Assembly: GCA_965215855.1 (NCBI GenBank)
Contig: CBDCER010000002.1
Location: 434,001-498,000 of the forward strand
Direction: 5' to 3'
Origin: J027 sp965215855
GTDB lineage: Bacteria; Chloroflexota; Anaerolineae; Aggregatilineales; J027
Length of the DNA stretch: 64,000 nucleotides
Within the stretch, counting starts at the first letter, position 1; each line of letters begins with the position of its first letter. A model generated the notes under the pieces. That model ran no database searches and was not told the DNA's origin. It saw only the letters and a program-made list of their open reading frames with translations. Both the position numbers and the translations under genes were made by a program. This document shows, in pieces, positions 1-8,299 of the stretch.

Positions 1-110
1 CGGAAATTGGCCTGGGTCAGGTAGGCTTCAACCTGTTCTGCGGCCTGCTGATTAGGGCGAGCGTAGGAAATGAAGATATAAGGTGCTGTTTCAGCGATTG
101 GTTCAGGCAT
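1..110 (-). CDS. TIR-domain protein, N-terminal fragment (runs off the left edge)
   Basis: Only about the first 36 codons are in the window. After a short leader the protein reads YIFISYARPNQQAAEQVEAY, the first strand and box 1 of a TIR domain (hydrophobic strand, FISY, charged helix). A GAGGAG ribosome site lies just upstream of the ATG at 110. Bacterial TIR domains are often NAD+-cleaving effectors in anti-phage defence, or scaffolds attached to repeat or NB-ARC domains. The catalytic glutamate and the rest of the protein are outside the window, so the function cannot be fixed. The gene is divergent from the SufR-like regulator. Confidence 0.7.
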   Translation of the reverse strand, partial: MPEPIAETAPYIFISYARPNQQAAEQVEAYLTQANF

Positions 111-229
111 CAGATATTGTCTCCTCGATACGCCCTCCATAATAGCGCAGAATCAGTTTTTGGTGGTAACACTGAATCGAGTCATTCCAACACCCGCCCG
201 CCGCATTTAAGCGATAAATATTGACTTAT

Positions 230-258
230 TTGACAATTCCCTCGCGGGCATATAGCAT
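230..258 (+). promoter_or_regulatory. candidate sigma70-type promoter of the SufR-like gene
   Basis: TTGACA at 230-235 is separated by 17 bp from TAGCAT at 253-258. This places the start of transcription about 40 bp before the ATG at 307. The small palindrome TTGTACAA (258-265) overlaps the -10 edge and could be an operator half. Assigned by eye. Confidence 0.45.
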
Positions 259-306
259 TGTACAAATACTGACAACAACGCTTCAGCGCATTCTGGGAAA
301 CAGACC

Positions 307-978
307 ATGATTCAGGAGACGCGACAACACATTCTCGAAATTCTTAAGGCTGCTGGCGAATCCACAGTGGATGAAATCGTGGAGTCCCTGCACGCCCGCA
401 CCGACAAGCGCGTGACCGCCGCCACTGTGCGCCACCACCTCGATGTGCTACGCATGAACGGGCTGGTCGAAGCGCCGTCCGTGCGTCGCCGCGATACACC
501 GGGCCGCCCGCAATACGTCTATCATCTGACCGATAAAGCCCTCGATCTTTTTCCGACCAACTATGCGGGACTGGCACGAGTGCTGCTCGATCAGATGAAG
601 CGCCGCCTGCCGGGTAACGAGGTCAACGTCATCATCGAAGGCGCGGCTGACCAAATGGCGGCCAATGCCATGATCCCCAGCGTCCCCCTGGAGGAGCGAC
701 TGGATCATGTGGTGGACTTTCTCAATTCGCAGGGCTATCAGGCCAGTTGGGAAAAAGCTGAGAATGGCGGCGACGGCTATATGCTGCGGACCTATAACTG
801 CCCCTTCGAGAACCTGGCCGGGACGCATACCGATGTCTGCGACCTGGACATGCACCTGATGGCGAATCTATTGGGCGTAGTTCCGCGCCGTGTAGGACAA
901 ATTACCACTGGCGAGCGCAGTTGCGAATATTTCATCCCTCGCGTGGCGGGATCACCCAACACGCAATTCAGTCGCTAA
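307..978 (+). CDS. SufR-like winged-helix regulator with a C-terminal cysteine cluster
   Basis: Likely transcriptional regulator of Fe-S cluster biogenesis. Residues 1-80 form a DeoR/ArsR-like winged helix (recognition region near TAATVRHHLDVLRMNGLV, then a wing with RRRDTPGRPQYVY). The C-terminal half holds three cysteines, C165, C178 and C206, spaced as in SufR-family proteins that bind a 4Fe-4S cluster. The fourth ligand of some homologues is not obvious. The gene 70 bp downstream encodes an A-type Fe-S carrier, which supports an Fe-S role. SufR proteins usually repress suf genes when carrying a cluster. No suf operon is in this window, so the targets are unknown. Confidence 0.75.
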   Translation: MIQETRQHILEILKAAGESTVDEIVESLHARTDKRVTAATVRHHLDVLRMNGLVEAPSVRRRDTPGRPQYVYHLTDKALDLFPTNYAGLARVLLDQMKRRLPGNEVNVIIEGAADQMAANAMIPSVPLEERLDHVVDFLNSQGYQASWEKAENGGDGYMLRTYNCPFENLAGTHTDVCDLDMHLMANLLGVVPRRVGQITTGERSCEYFIPRVAGSPNTQFSR

Positions 979-986
979 ACAAGAAG

Positions 987-1015
987 TTGACGGTAGTCCG
1001 TTTTGAGGCTACACT
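987..1015 (+). promoter_or_regulatory. candidate promoter of the A-type Fe-S carrier gene
   Basis: TTGACG (987-992), a 17-bp spacer, and TACACT (1010-1015) lie in the gap between the SufR-like gene and the carrier. The carrier may therefore be transcribed separately and be a direct target of the regulator upstream. Confidence 0.5.
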
Positions 1016-1048
1016 AATCGCAAATTCGCATGATGGAGAGGTATACAA

Positions 1049-1453
1049 ATGGCTGAAATGGAAAAGGTATCGGAAGAAATTCAAATATTGGTGGTGACAC
1101 CATTGGCCGAAACCAAGATCAAGGAATTGCTGGAGGAACGTGGCATTCCCGACCATGCACTGCGCGTGTTTGTGGCGGGTGGTGGCTGCTCCGGTCTGCA
1201 ATATGGCATGGCCTTCGAGCAAAACATCATGGACGGCGATACAGTGGTCACGACGGACAGCGGCGTGCGCTTGGTGGTCGATCCCACCAGCCTGATGTAT
1301 GTACAAGGTGCGAATATCGACTTTGTGGATAGCCTGATGGGTGGCGGTTTCCGCATCGACAATCCCAACGCGATTTCCAGTTGCGGCTGCGGCAGCTCCT
1401 TCAAAACTAAAGATCATGAAGGTGGCGGCAGCGATTGTAGTAGCTGCGGCTGA
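1049..1453 (+). CDS. HesB/IscA/ErpA-type Fe-S cluster carrier
   Basis: A-type carrier that delivers Fe-S clusters to apo-proteins in the cytoplasm. The 134-residue protein carries the family signature: C47 in GGGCSGLQY and the C112-G-C114 motif in SSCGCGSSF, the three cluster ligands. A GGAGAG ribosome site precedes the ATG. After the CGC motif comes a short tail with two more cysteines (C130 and C133, CSSC) that the basic family lacks. This tail could be an extra metal or redox site. It follows the SufR-like regulator on the same strand. Confidence 0.88.
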   Translation: MAEMEKVSEEIQILVVTPLAETKIKELLEERGIPDHALRVFVAGGGCSGLQYGMAFEQNIMDGDTVVTTDSGVRLVVDPTSLMYVQGANIDFVDSLMGGGFRIDNPNAISSCGCGSSFKTKDHEGGGSDCSSCG

Positions 1454-1533
1454 TCGGCATCAATCATCTGGATATTCTCAGCCCTGGCCGATGGCGTCGG
1501 GGCTGATTTGATTCCCCGCACCTGGAGCCAACC

Positions 1534-2448
1534 TTGAACGCTTCCTCTCGGCCAGCCTCAGCCTTGCTTGTCGTTGGCATTGTCACCATTTTGCTGCTGA
1601 TTCCCCACCATATTTTCTACGACAGAACCACCATTATTACTCGAACGCTGCTCCTTCTGGGAATAATCTGGCTGCCAATGGTCATGCTATCTTCGCGCGA
1701 GGCGATACGCGGGGTATGGCCTTTATCATGCGATGCTGTCACGATTGCGCTGAGTGGTGCGGTGGGGTTGACAGTGTGGCTGGTGGCGTGGTGGTTGATG
1801 GGCTGGGCAGCGGACGAGGTGCTGTTCCCGACTTTTGGGCCATACACACCGCCCGCCATTTACCAGCCGGATCATTGGGATGCCATTTGGACACCGCTCA
1901 TCCTGGCCGATGTGGTGATTTTGCCACTGGCGCTGATGATACTGGTGTGGGGCATGTTGCCCACACACATGGTGAGATTTCCTACCTGGCACAATATCCT
2001 GATCGCGGGGAGCCTGTTCGGCGTTTTGGGTAGCATTTTGTTTGGGCAAGGCATCGCCGGTTTTCTGGGCTATGGACTGTGTGGTAGCGTGGCAGCCTTC
2101 GTCACCCTGCAAACCCGCACAGCTTGGGCAGGTTTAGTTTCCCACGCCACGTTCATGTATGCCAACTATGCGCTATTGGATGATTTGCGCGATGCCCTGG
2201 CACTGCATAATGCTGAGGGTCGCGTCTTCAGCCTGGCAGGTTACGGGAGTATGGAATGGCTCGCGCTGGTTTTGCTGGCGGGGCTGGTGACCGTCATCCT
2301 ACTACAGGTTATTCGTTTCCGGCACATTTCGGAAGACCGCCCCACCCCCAACCAGCGGTTGCAATGGCGCGACTGGCTGGGTCTAGCGTTATCGTCAGCC
2401 GCGATGGTGGTTCTGATCTTCAGCGAAATCACACGGCGCAGATTATAA
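1534..2448 (+). CDS. multi-pass membrane protein resembling a degenerate CPBP (CAAX-type) protease
   Basis: 304 residues with about eight hydrophobic segments. The TTG start follows a GGAG site. The segment near residues 175-215 (GFLGYGLCGSVAAF then LVSHATFMYANYAL) resembles motifs 2 and 3 of CPBP intramembrane proteases, including a histidine and an asparagine. The glutamate-rich first motif (EExxxR) is absent; the matching position reads GMLPTHMVR. It is therefore either an inactive CPBP relative or a chance resemblance. It ends 6 bp inside the convergent SH3b gene. Function unknown. Confidence 0.5.
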   Translation: MNASSRPASALLVVGIVTILLLIPHHIFYDRTTIITRTLLLLGIIWLPMVMLSSREAIRGVWPLSCDAVTIALSGAVGLTVWLVAWWLMGWAADEVLFPTFGPYTPPAIYQPDHWDAIWTPLILADVVILPLALMILVWGMLPTHMVRFPTWHNILIAGSLFGVLGSILFGQGIAGFLGYGLCGSVAAFVTLQTRTAWAGLVSHATFMYANYALLDDLRDALALHNAEGRVFSLAGYGSMEWLALVLLAGLVTVILLQVIRFRHISEDRPTPNQRLQWRDWLGLALSSAAMVVLIFSEITRRRL

Positions 2449-3216
2449 ACGCCGGAAGATGCCGACTAGCAAGCCCATCAACCCCAACGCCACCAGGCCA
2501 ATCACCGGAATGGCAATCGGAAAACCAGACGCCGTATCGCCACCGATCTGATCACCACCCTGTAAATCTTGTACCGGAACCGGGGTGTTGGTGAATGGCG
2601 GAAAAGTAAACGTCGGCAGTCGTTCGCCAGGAGCCAGCGTGCGTTCCTGTGTATCCGGCGTCACCGTGAAAAATCCCTCTGGCGTTATCAACGATTGAGC
2701 CGTCAGGGTTATCAATCCACCGGGTGTCAACGTCGCCGCATCCAGGGTTTGCTCCTCGGCTTCGATCACTGGATCCGTCGTCGGCAATTCATCCACGCCG
2801 ATTTCAGGTATCTGCGCGACATCGCCGATGACATTGACGACGCTCTCATGCACCCATCCAATGCGGCTAGGCGTATTGGGAAATTCGATTTGCAACCACT
2901 CAAACCGCCGTGCAAATACAACATAACGTTCACCAGGTTGAATGGTTCCCAAACGATCCTCATTAATATCCGGCCCAGCCCGGACATTAACATCCGGCCC
3001 TTTGGCCTCGACCAGTGCCGGACCAGCCGACGTCGCGGTGCGGGTAGCGGTTGCTTCAGGAGGTTCAGGGGTATGGGTTGCCGAGGGCAGAATGACACCG
3101 CCGGGCGTGGCTGTCGCGGGTTGTTGAGCGCTGGCTGGACGCAGGCTGACCACCCCCCACACGCCAATCAGCAAGCCAATGAGGATAATCACCACCACTT
3201 CCGATTTACGCCTCAT
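2443..3216 (-). CDS. membrane-anchored SH3b-domain protein
   Basis: 257 residues. An N-terminal hydrophobic signal or anchor (about residues 7-30) is followed by a Pro/Thr/Ala-rich linker. One bacterial SH3 domain covers about residues 68-130 (VNVRAGPDINEDRLGTIQPGE, ending WVHESVV). A long low-complexity stretch leads to a C-terminal hydrophobic helix and a basic RRL end. The SH3b domain should lie outside the membrane and may bind peptidoglycan or other envelope material. The start overlaps the end of tatD by 11 bp, so the pair is probably co-transcribed. Specific role unknown. Confidence 0.7.
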   Translation of the reverse strand: MRRKSEVVVIILIGLLIGVWGVVSLRPASAQQPATATPGGVILPSATHTPEPPEATATRTATSAGPALVEAKGPDVNVRAGPDINEDRLGTIQPGERYVVFARRFEWLQIEFPNTPSRIGWVHESVVNVIGDVAQIPEIGVDELPTTDPVIEAEEQTLDAATLTPGGLITLTAQSLITPEGFFTVTPDTQERTLAPGERLPTFTFPPFTNTPVPVQDLQGGDQIGGDTASGFPIAIPVIGLVALGLMGLLVGIFRRL

Positions 3217-4012
3217 CGCCCCCCACCATCAAGCCAAACAAGCGTCCAGCATTAGCCGTCGTCTGTGCGGAAAATTCATCATTGTCCATATTCTGCAATG
3301 TTGCAATGCGCTCGGCAACAAAGCGCACATAGCCTGGCTCGTTGCGTTTGCCACGATAGGGATGCGGCGTCAGAAACGGGCCATCGGTCTCCACCAAAAT
3401 TCGATCCAGTGGGATTCGCGCCGCAATCGAACGCAATTCGTCCGCCTTCTTGAACGTCACTGGCCCTGTGAATCCCAGATAAAAGCCCAATGCCACCGCT
3501 TCATCGGCAATAGCCGGTGGAGCGGAGAATGAATGCAACACGCCGGGGCGGTCCTTCAGTGCATCTGGCAACGTCTCCACCCAGGCCCGCAAGACATCCA
3601 TCACATCCTCGCTGGCCTCACGGTTATGGATAATCACGGGCAGTTTCAACTTGGCTGCCAGCGCCAATTGCGCTTCAAAGGCAGCCCGCTGCACGGCCTT
3701 GGGCGATTTATCCCAATAGTAATCCAGGCCGATTTCACCGATGGCGACCACTTTTTCGTGTGCCGCCAGCTGCTCAATTGTAGCAATTGCTTCTGGCGAC
3801 CAGCTGGCCGTCGAATTGGGGTGTAAGGCTACTGCTGCATATACTCCATCATAAGTCTCCGCCATCCGAATCGCGGCCTGGGAGGTACTGATGTCCGTGC
3901 CAGGATTGATGATCTGCGTCACGCCGTGTTCCATCGCCCGTCGCACAACAACGTCACGATCTTCAGCATAAGCATTAAAATCCAGATGACAATGAGTATC
4001 AATCAAATGCAT
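3206..4012 (-). CDS. tatD: TatD-family metal-dependent hydrolase
   Basis: 268 residues, the normal family length. The TIM-barrel metal sites are all visible: DTHCHLDF near the N terminus, GEIGLDYYW, IHNREA, a histidine in LHSFSAP, and LVETDGPFLTPHP near the C terminus. TatD proteins are DNases or 3'-5' exonucleases in quality control and repair. The original link with Tat secretion is not functional. It is followed by the SH3b gene (overlapping) and preceded by the GDP-mannose dehydratase gene. Confidence 0.92.
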   Translation of the reverse strand: MHLIDTHCHLDFNAYAEDRDVVVRRAMEHGVTQIINPGTDISTSQAAIRMAETYDGVYAAVALHPNSTASWSPEAIATIEQLAAHEKVVAIGEIGLDYYWDKSPKAVQRAAFEAQLALAAKLKLPVIIHNREASEDVMDVLRAWVETLPDALKDRPGVLHSFSAPPAIADEAVALGFYLGFTGPVTFKKADELRSIAARIPLDRILVETDGPFLTPHPYRGKRNEPGYVRFVAERIATLQNMDNDEFSAQTTANAGRLFGLMVGGDEA

Positions 4013-4026
4013 GGAAGTCTCTCAAA

Positions 4027-5007
4027 CTAATAGGGGCGCTGACCGTTGCTCAACACTTGCAGGTCAGCCTCCAGCATCATATGAGCCAATGCCTTGAATG
4101 AGACCGTCGGCTCCCAACCCAGACGTTCACCTGCTTTGGTACTATCCCCCACCAGCAAATCCACCTCTGCCGGGCGTGTGTAGCGCGGATCATTGAATTC
4201 CACATATTCCTCAACAGACAGCCCCGCTGCATCGAACACCACATCCACAAACTCTCGCACGCTATGAGTTTCTCCGGTGGAGATGACATAGTCTTCGGGT
4301 ACGTCTTGTTGCAACATCAGCCACATAGCCCGCACATAGTCACCCGCAAAGCCCCAATCGCGCCGCGAGTCGGGATTACCCAGTTGGAGTTTATCAATCA
4401 TACCAAGTTTGATGCGGGCCGCATTCCAGGTAATTTTGCGGGTCACAAACTCAATACCTCGGCGCGGGGACTCGTGATTGAATAGGATGCCACTGACCGC
4501 AAACATATCATAACTTTCCCGATAGTTCACCGTCATCCAATGACCATATACTTTCGCCACACCATATGGACTGCGGGGATAGAACGGCGTGGACTCGCGC
4601 TGGGGAGTTTCACGCACCTTGCCGAACATCTCCGAACTGGATGCCTGGTAAAAACGCACATCTGGCTTGACATGCCGGACAGCATCCAGCAGTCGTGTGA
4701 CGCCCAATGCTGTCACATTGCCAGTCAGAGTCGGCTGTTGCCAGGATGTCCCCACAAAGCTCTGCGCTGCCAGATTGTAAACTTCGTCCGGCTGCGAAAT
4801 ACGGATGGCATCTTGAAGTGATGTTTGATCCAGCATGTCGCCTGGAATGAGGGTCATTTTGTCCTGAATGTGATGAATACGCCCAAAATTGATGGTACTG
4901 GTCCGCCGTACCAGTCCAAAAACCGCATAGCCTTGTTCCAGCAAAAACTCAGCAAGATAAGAACCATCCTGTCCGGTAATGCCGGTGATGAGCGCACGTT
5001 TCGCCAT
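4027..5007 (-). CDS. gmd: GDP-mannose 4,6-dehydratase
   Basis: Extended short-chain dehydrogenase that converts GDP-D-mannose to GDP-4-keto-6-deoxy-D-mannose, the precursor of GDP-D-rhamnose and GDP-L-fucose. Seen are GITGQDGSYLAEFLL (NADP-binding), NLAAQSFV, SSSEMFG, the catalytic YGVAK (Tyr-x-x-x-Lys), LFNHESPRRG and RDWGFAGDYV, all typical of Gmd. Start choice: the ATG at 5007 has AGGAAA nine bases upstream, whereas the TTG three codons earlier would touch the ribosome site. This gives 326 residues. The next gene upstream on the same strand is the matching reductase. Confidence 0.92.
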   Translation of the reverse strand: MAKRALITGITGQDGSYLAEFLLEQGYAVFGLVRRTSTINFGRIHHIQDKMTLIPGDMLDQTSLQDAIRISQPDEVYNLAAQSFVGTSWQQPTLTGNVTALGVTRLLDAVRHVKPDVRFYQASSSEMFGKVRETPQRESTPFYPRSPYGVAKVYGHWMTVNYRESYDMFAVSGILFNHESPRRGIEFVTRKITWNAARIKLGMIDKLQLGNPDSRRDWGFAGDYVRAMWLMLQQDVPEDYVISTGETHSVREFVDVVFDAAGLSVEEYVEFNDPRYTRPAEVDLLVGDSTKAGERLGWEPTVSFKALAHMMLEADLQVLSNGQRPY

Positions 5008-5164
5008 AAAATTCAATTTCCTTTTTGGTTAATATCAGTCGCCTATCTTAACAAGCCAACAAGCGAAAGCAAGACTCAGTCAAACCTGCCGCCGTTGGTT
5101 TGGATAGCATACCACACCGCCGCTTGTCAGGTTTGGGCGGACGTGCAGCGTTTACCTGACAATC

Positions 5165-6130
5165 TTATTCTCCAGCCGCGACCCGCGCCCGGCTACTATC
5201 CAATACATCCTGCAATGTGGTTTCGATGGAGATTTGCGGTTGCCAGCCGGTATGATCCCGCAGCCGCGACGCATCGCCGACCACACGTGGCACATCAATT
5301 GGGCGCAAACGTTCCTGCTCTACCTGGATGCGAATATCCAGGTCAGCAAGTCCAATCAATTGCTCGACCAACACCCGCAACGCAAAAGCTTGCCCCCGGC
5401 AGATATTATAAACTTGTCCTGGCTCGCCTTTCACCATCAACAAATGATAAGCCCGCACAATATCCCTCACGTCAGTAAAATCACGCTCGGCAGCCAGATT
5501 GCCGACATGCAACACTGGCTCCTGCAACCCGCGCTCCATCTGTGCAATCTGACGCGCAAAGTCTGGAATGGCAAAACGAGGACTCTGATGCGGCCCGATA
5601 TGATTAAATGGGCGCACCGCCACCACTGCCAGCTTATACGCCTGATGATATTGCAGACCCAACAACTCCTGAGCCACTTTACTGACACTGTAAGGACTAG
5701 CTGGATTATAGGGCTGGCGCTCAGTTACAGGTAGATCAGCGGGCTGGATCGCGCCATATACTTCCGCCGAACTAATCATCAATAAACGCGACTGCGGTGC
5801 ATGATGCCGCATGGCTTCCAAGATATTCAATGTACCTCGAATGTTGTTTTCCAGTGTATCCCAGGGATCCTTGAACGAAGCTGGCACATAAGTCTGGGCC
5901 GCCAGATGGAAAATCATATCAGGCTTCACATCACAGACCAGGTCATACACAGCATCCGGTTCGCGTAAATCCACCTGGCGCACCCCAGCAAATTTCGCGC
6001 CCCGTTCTGGCGGGAGACTCTCCGGCTCCTCAATGCATGTCCCATACACCGCGATATCGGTTTGCCCAACAAGATAATCTGTCAAATAACTCCCTGCGAA
6101 GCCCATGGCTCCGGTTATCAATGCTTTCAA
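5165..6130 (-). CDS. GDP-4-keto-6-deoxy-D-mannose reductase-like epimerase/dehydratase
   Basis: 321-residue NAD-dependent sugar epimerase/dehydratase. Visible are GAMGFAGSYLTDYL (nucleotide binding), HLAAQTYVPASF, SSAEVYG, the catalytic YSVSK, and RPFNHIGPHQ typical of Rmd-type reductases. With gmd next to it, the likely reaction is reduction of GDP-4-keto-6-deoxy-mannose to GDP-D-rhamnose. The TTG start at 6130 follows CGGAGCG with good spacing. A longer reading to 6208 would cover the divergent promoter and is not favoured. The product could feed the envelope glycan cluster further along. Confidence 0.8.
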   Translation of the reverse strand: MKALITGAMGFAGSYLTDYLVGQTDIAVYGTCIEEPESLPPERGAKFAGVRQVDLREPDAVYDLVCDVKPDMIFHLAAQTYVPASFKDPWDTLENNIRGTLNILEAMRHHAPQSRLLMISSAEVYGAIQPADLPVTERQPYNPASPYSVSKVAQELLGLQYHQAYKLAVVAVRPFNHIGPHQSPRFAIPDFARQIAQMERGLQEPVLHVGNLAAERDFTDVRDIVRAYHLLMVKGEPGQVYNICRGQAFALRVLVEQLIGLADLDIRIQVEQERLRPIDVPRVVGDASRLRDHTGWQPQISIETTLQDVLDSSRARVAAGE

Positions 6131-6142
6131 GACAACGCTCCG

Positions 6143-6171
6143 TTCATATTTCAGGGCAACGCGCCTATAAT
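6143..6171 (+). promoter_or_regulatory. candidate promoter of the CpaF-like ATPase gene
   Basis: TTCATA (6143-6148), a 17-bp spacer and a perfect TATAAT (6166-6171) precede the AAGGAG site and the ATG at 6207. It overlaps the 5' end of the divergent reductase gene. Confidence 0.6.
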
Positions 6172-6206
6172 ATCTCAAGGTTGTCCGGTACAAAAGGAGT
6201 TGATGC

Positions 6207-7475
6207 ATGTCAGGTAATAATGGGCAAGATAAAAAACCGAAAGGAAGCTATCGCCGCCGCTTAATTGCAGACCGTTTTGGCGAGCGCAGCTATACACTGG
6301 CCGCCCTCTTTGAACAAGCCGCTCAACAATTTATTGAAGAAACGCAGGGACGTGCCGACATCCTGGCCGAACTAGACACCCGCGCCAAACAACGCGCTGC
6401 CATCGCTGAAATCGTGGACTACATCATCGCCACCGAATACATCTCGCTCTCCCAGGATGAAAAGCGATGGATTATCAACGAGTCCCATAAGGAAATCTTC
6501 CGTCTGGGGCCGTTGGCTGCCGCACTCAACGACGAATCGGTGACCGAAATCAACATCACTGGCCCCCAAGATATTCATGTCCGGCGCGGCTTTGGCGAAC
6601 TGGAACGCTACGAACCAACCTTTGATACTCCTGCTCATTTCACCCAATTGCTCCAGAGTGTCCTATCGCCATTAGGTGTCGATCTATCACAAAGCGATCC
6701 TTTTCTGGAAATCGGCCTACAATTGGAGAGTCGCCCATTGCGCTTTTCGTTGATTGGGCCGCCCGTCTCGCCGTTTTACACTGGCCTGATCCGCCTGCAC
6801 CCTATCCAACCACTGCAATTGGATGATCTGCATATTCCATCCATCGCGGCTGAACTCTTGCAAAAAATCGTGGCGGAAGGTCATGGACTACTGATTATTG
6901 GTGAAGGCGGCATGGGCAAAACAACCTTGCTAGCCAATCTGATTCAGTTTGCAAATAGCGTCGGTCTGATTCAACGCGCCCGCGAAATCCATCCTGACTA
7001 TTTACATGAGCATCTGAAGGATTACACCACCACGCCCCTCCACGAATCCTCGACTATTGCTTTTGAATCCGGTTGCAACCAGGCGCTTGATGACCACACA
7101 GCAATCCTGTTTGTTGACGAAATCCAGGGGGACGAAGGCGGCATATTCTGGCGACTACTGACGGAAAGCTATGCCCCCCAATGCATCCTGACATTTCGGA
7201 GCAAAGACAACGTCACCCGCCTGCATAGCGCCATCAGCATGGCGATTCGCAAAACGCACCGCACACTGTCTCAGGACGATATCAACCACGCTCTAATGGC
7301 CCGCCTGCCGTTTGTGGCCGTTCTATCGCCGCCCAAACCAAAAGCCGACCCGCGCCTTGTCATGCTGGGGCAATGGGCTGAAGTTGACGGAGATTTGACA
7401 CTGGAACCGCTTATCACTTGGGATACTGATTCTGAGCCAGTTCGGACAGATACGCCACTCTGCCGCGATCTGTAA
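6207..7475 (+). CDS. CpaF/TadA-type secretion ATPase, apparently solitary
   Basis: 422 residues. An N-terminal region leads into the CpaF hallmark around residues 101-130 (GPLAAALNDESVTEINITGP then a VRRG stretch). The Walker A motif GEGGMGKT is near 232-239 and the Walker B ILFVDEIQ near 300-307. Such ATPases power Tad/Flp pilus assembly or type II/IV secretion. None of the usual partners (TadB/TadC membrane proteins, pilin, prepilin peptidase, CpaE) is adjacent, and the arginine finger-rich region is shorter and more divergent than in typical CpaF. A non-pilus role is possible. A strong AAGGAG ribosome site supports the start. Confidence 0.75.
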   Translation: MSGNNGQDKKPKGSYRRRLIADRFGERSYTLAALFEQAAQQFIEETQGRADILAELDTRAKQRAAIAEIVDYIIATEYISLSQDEKRWIINESHKEIFRLGPLAAALNDESVTEINITGPQDIHVRRGFGELERYEPTFDTPAHFTQLLQSVLSPLGVDLSQSDPFLEIGLQLESRPLRFSLIGPPVSPFYTGLIRLHPIQPLQLDDLHIPSIAAELLQKIVAEGHGLLIIGEGGMGKTTLLANLIQFANSVGLIQRAREIHPDYLHEHLKDYTTTPLHESSTIAFESGCNQALDDHTAILFVDEIQGDEGGIFWRLLTESYAPQCILTFRSKDNVTRLHSAISMAIRKTHRTLSQDDINHALMARLPFVAVLSPPKPKADPRLVMLGQWAEVDGDLTLEPLITWDTDSEPVRTDTPLCRDL

Positions 7476-7495
7476 ACGTTAGGCATGGTCTGCAC

Positions 7496-7525
7496 TTGAA
7501 GCGCTGTCCTGTCTCATGTTAGAAT
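7496..7525 (+). promoter_or_regulatory. candidate promoter and operator region of the toxin-antitoxin pair
   Basis: TTGAAG (7496-7501), 18 bp, then TAGAAT (7520-7525). Just downstream CTCATA occurs twice in direct repeat (about 7526-7540), followed by AT-rich sequence. AbrB-fold antitoxins usually autoregulate by binding such repeats. Confidence 0.45.
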
Positions 7526-7565
7526 CTCATAAACTCATAGATTATAAGTTGTCAGGATTTGTGTA

Positions 7566-7850
7566 ATGAACAAGAACACATCCATCGTTCAAGAAAATGG
7601 GCAGGTGACATTACCTGCCTGGTTCCGTAAGAAACACGGTATAAAAAAAGGTGATGCAGTTATATTCAAAGAGACTGATGAAGGCTTACTCATCAGCCCC
7701 CGCGAGGCGCTTGTAATGAACCTGCTAGATGAGATCGAAACTATATTACAGGCTCAGGGTATTGACCTAGATGAACTAATTGCAAGTGGCTGGATCGAAC
7801 GCGAAGAGATGTTACACGAACAACGCAATTCGGAACTGGATCATGATTAG
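7566..7850 (+). CDS. AbrB/MazE-type antitoxin
   Basis: 94-residue protein with an N-terminal swapped-hairpin AbrB domain (SIVQENGQVTLPAWFRKKHG then KKGDAVIF), which both binds DNA and represses its own promoter. The acidic C-terminal half (residues 45-94) is suited to wrapping around the toxin. It overlaps the PIN gene by 8 bp, the usual arrangement of type II modules. AGGA nine bases upstream supports the start. Confidence 0.85.
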   Translation: MNKNTSIVQENGQVTLPAWFRKKHGIKKGDAVIFKETDEGLLISPREALVMNLLDEIETILQAQGIDLDELIASGWIEREEMLHEQRNSELDHD

Positions 7851-8274
7851 GGTTTTCGTTGATACCAGCGTCTTGTTTGCAGCAGCATATTCTTCTACAA
7901 GCTATGCACGGGACCTGATTCGCCACGCACTTCGCGCCGAACTACACATCATTGTCACTGAATTCATTCTGGAAGAAGCCCACCGCAATTTGCAGAAAAA
8001 AGCACCTGCCGCCATTCCATATTTTGAATTGTTCATAAAACATCTGTCACCAGAAATCATTGATAGCCCCTCGCAGGCCGAACTTCAAGCAGTAATGGTC
8101 TACGTCATTGAAAAAGATGCCCCCGTCATCGCGGCTGCCATCAAATCTCAACCAGATTATCTCGCCACCTATGACCGCAAGCACCTGATAGATCCACCGG
8201 AAGTCTCAGCACAATCTGGATTACAAATTGTTACCCCGGACGTTGTGGTGCAGATTCTTCGCGACAGAAAGTGA
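7843..8274 (+). CDS. PIN-domain toxin (VapC-like ribonuclease)
   Basis: 143 residues from the ATG at 7843, inside the antitoxin's last codons. The PIN metal-binding acidic residues are in place: D7 (VFVDTSV), E44/E45 (ILEEA), D92 (KDAPVIAAA) and D111 (TYDRKHL). PIN toxins cut tRNA, rRNA or mRNA in a Mg2+-dependent manner and are held inactive by the cognate antitoxin. An upstream in-frame start at 7780 would lie wholly inside the antitoxin gene and is not favoured. Confidence 0.85.
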   Translation: MIRVFVDTSVLFAAAYSSTSYARDLIRHALRAELHIIVTEFILEEAHRNLQKKAPAAIPYFELFIKHLSPEIIDSPSQAELQAVMVYVIEKDAPVIAAAIKSQPDYLATYDRKHLIDPPEVSAQSGLQIVTPDVVVQILRDRK

Positions 8275-8299
8275 ACCCACTGCGATTTAGGAGTATGGT

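Noticed and set aside
5126..5160. Inverted repeat GTCAGGT/ACCTGAC between the two GDP-sugar genes
   Set aside because: The 21-base loop and lack of a T-run make it an unlikely terminator; could be chance.
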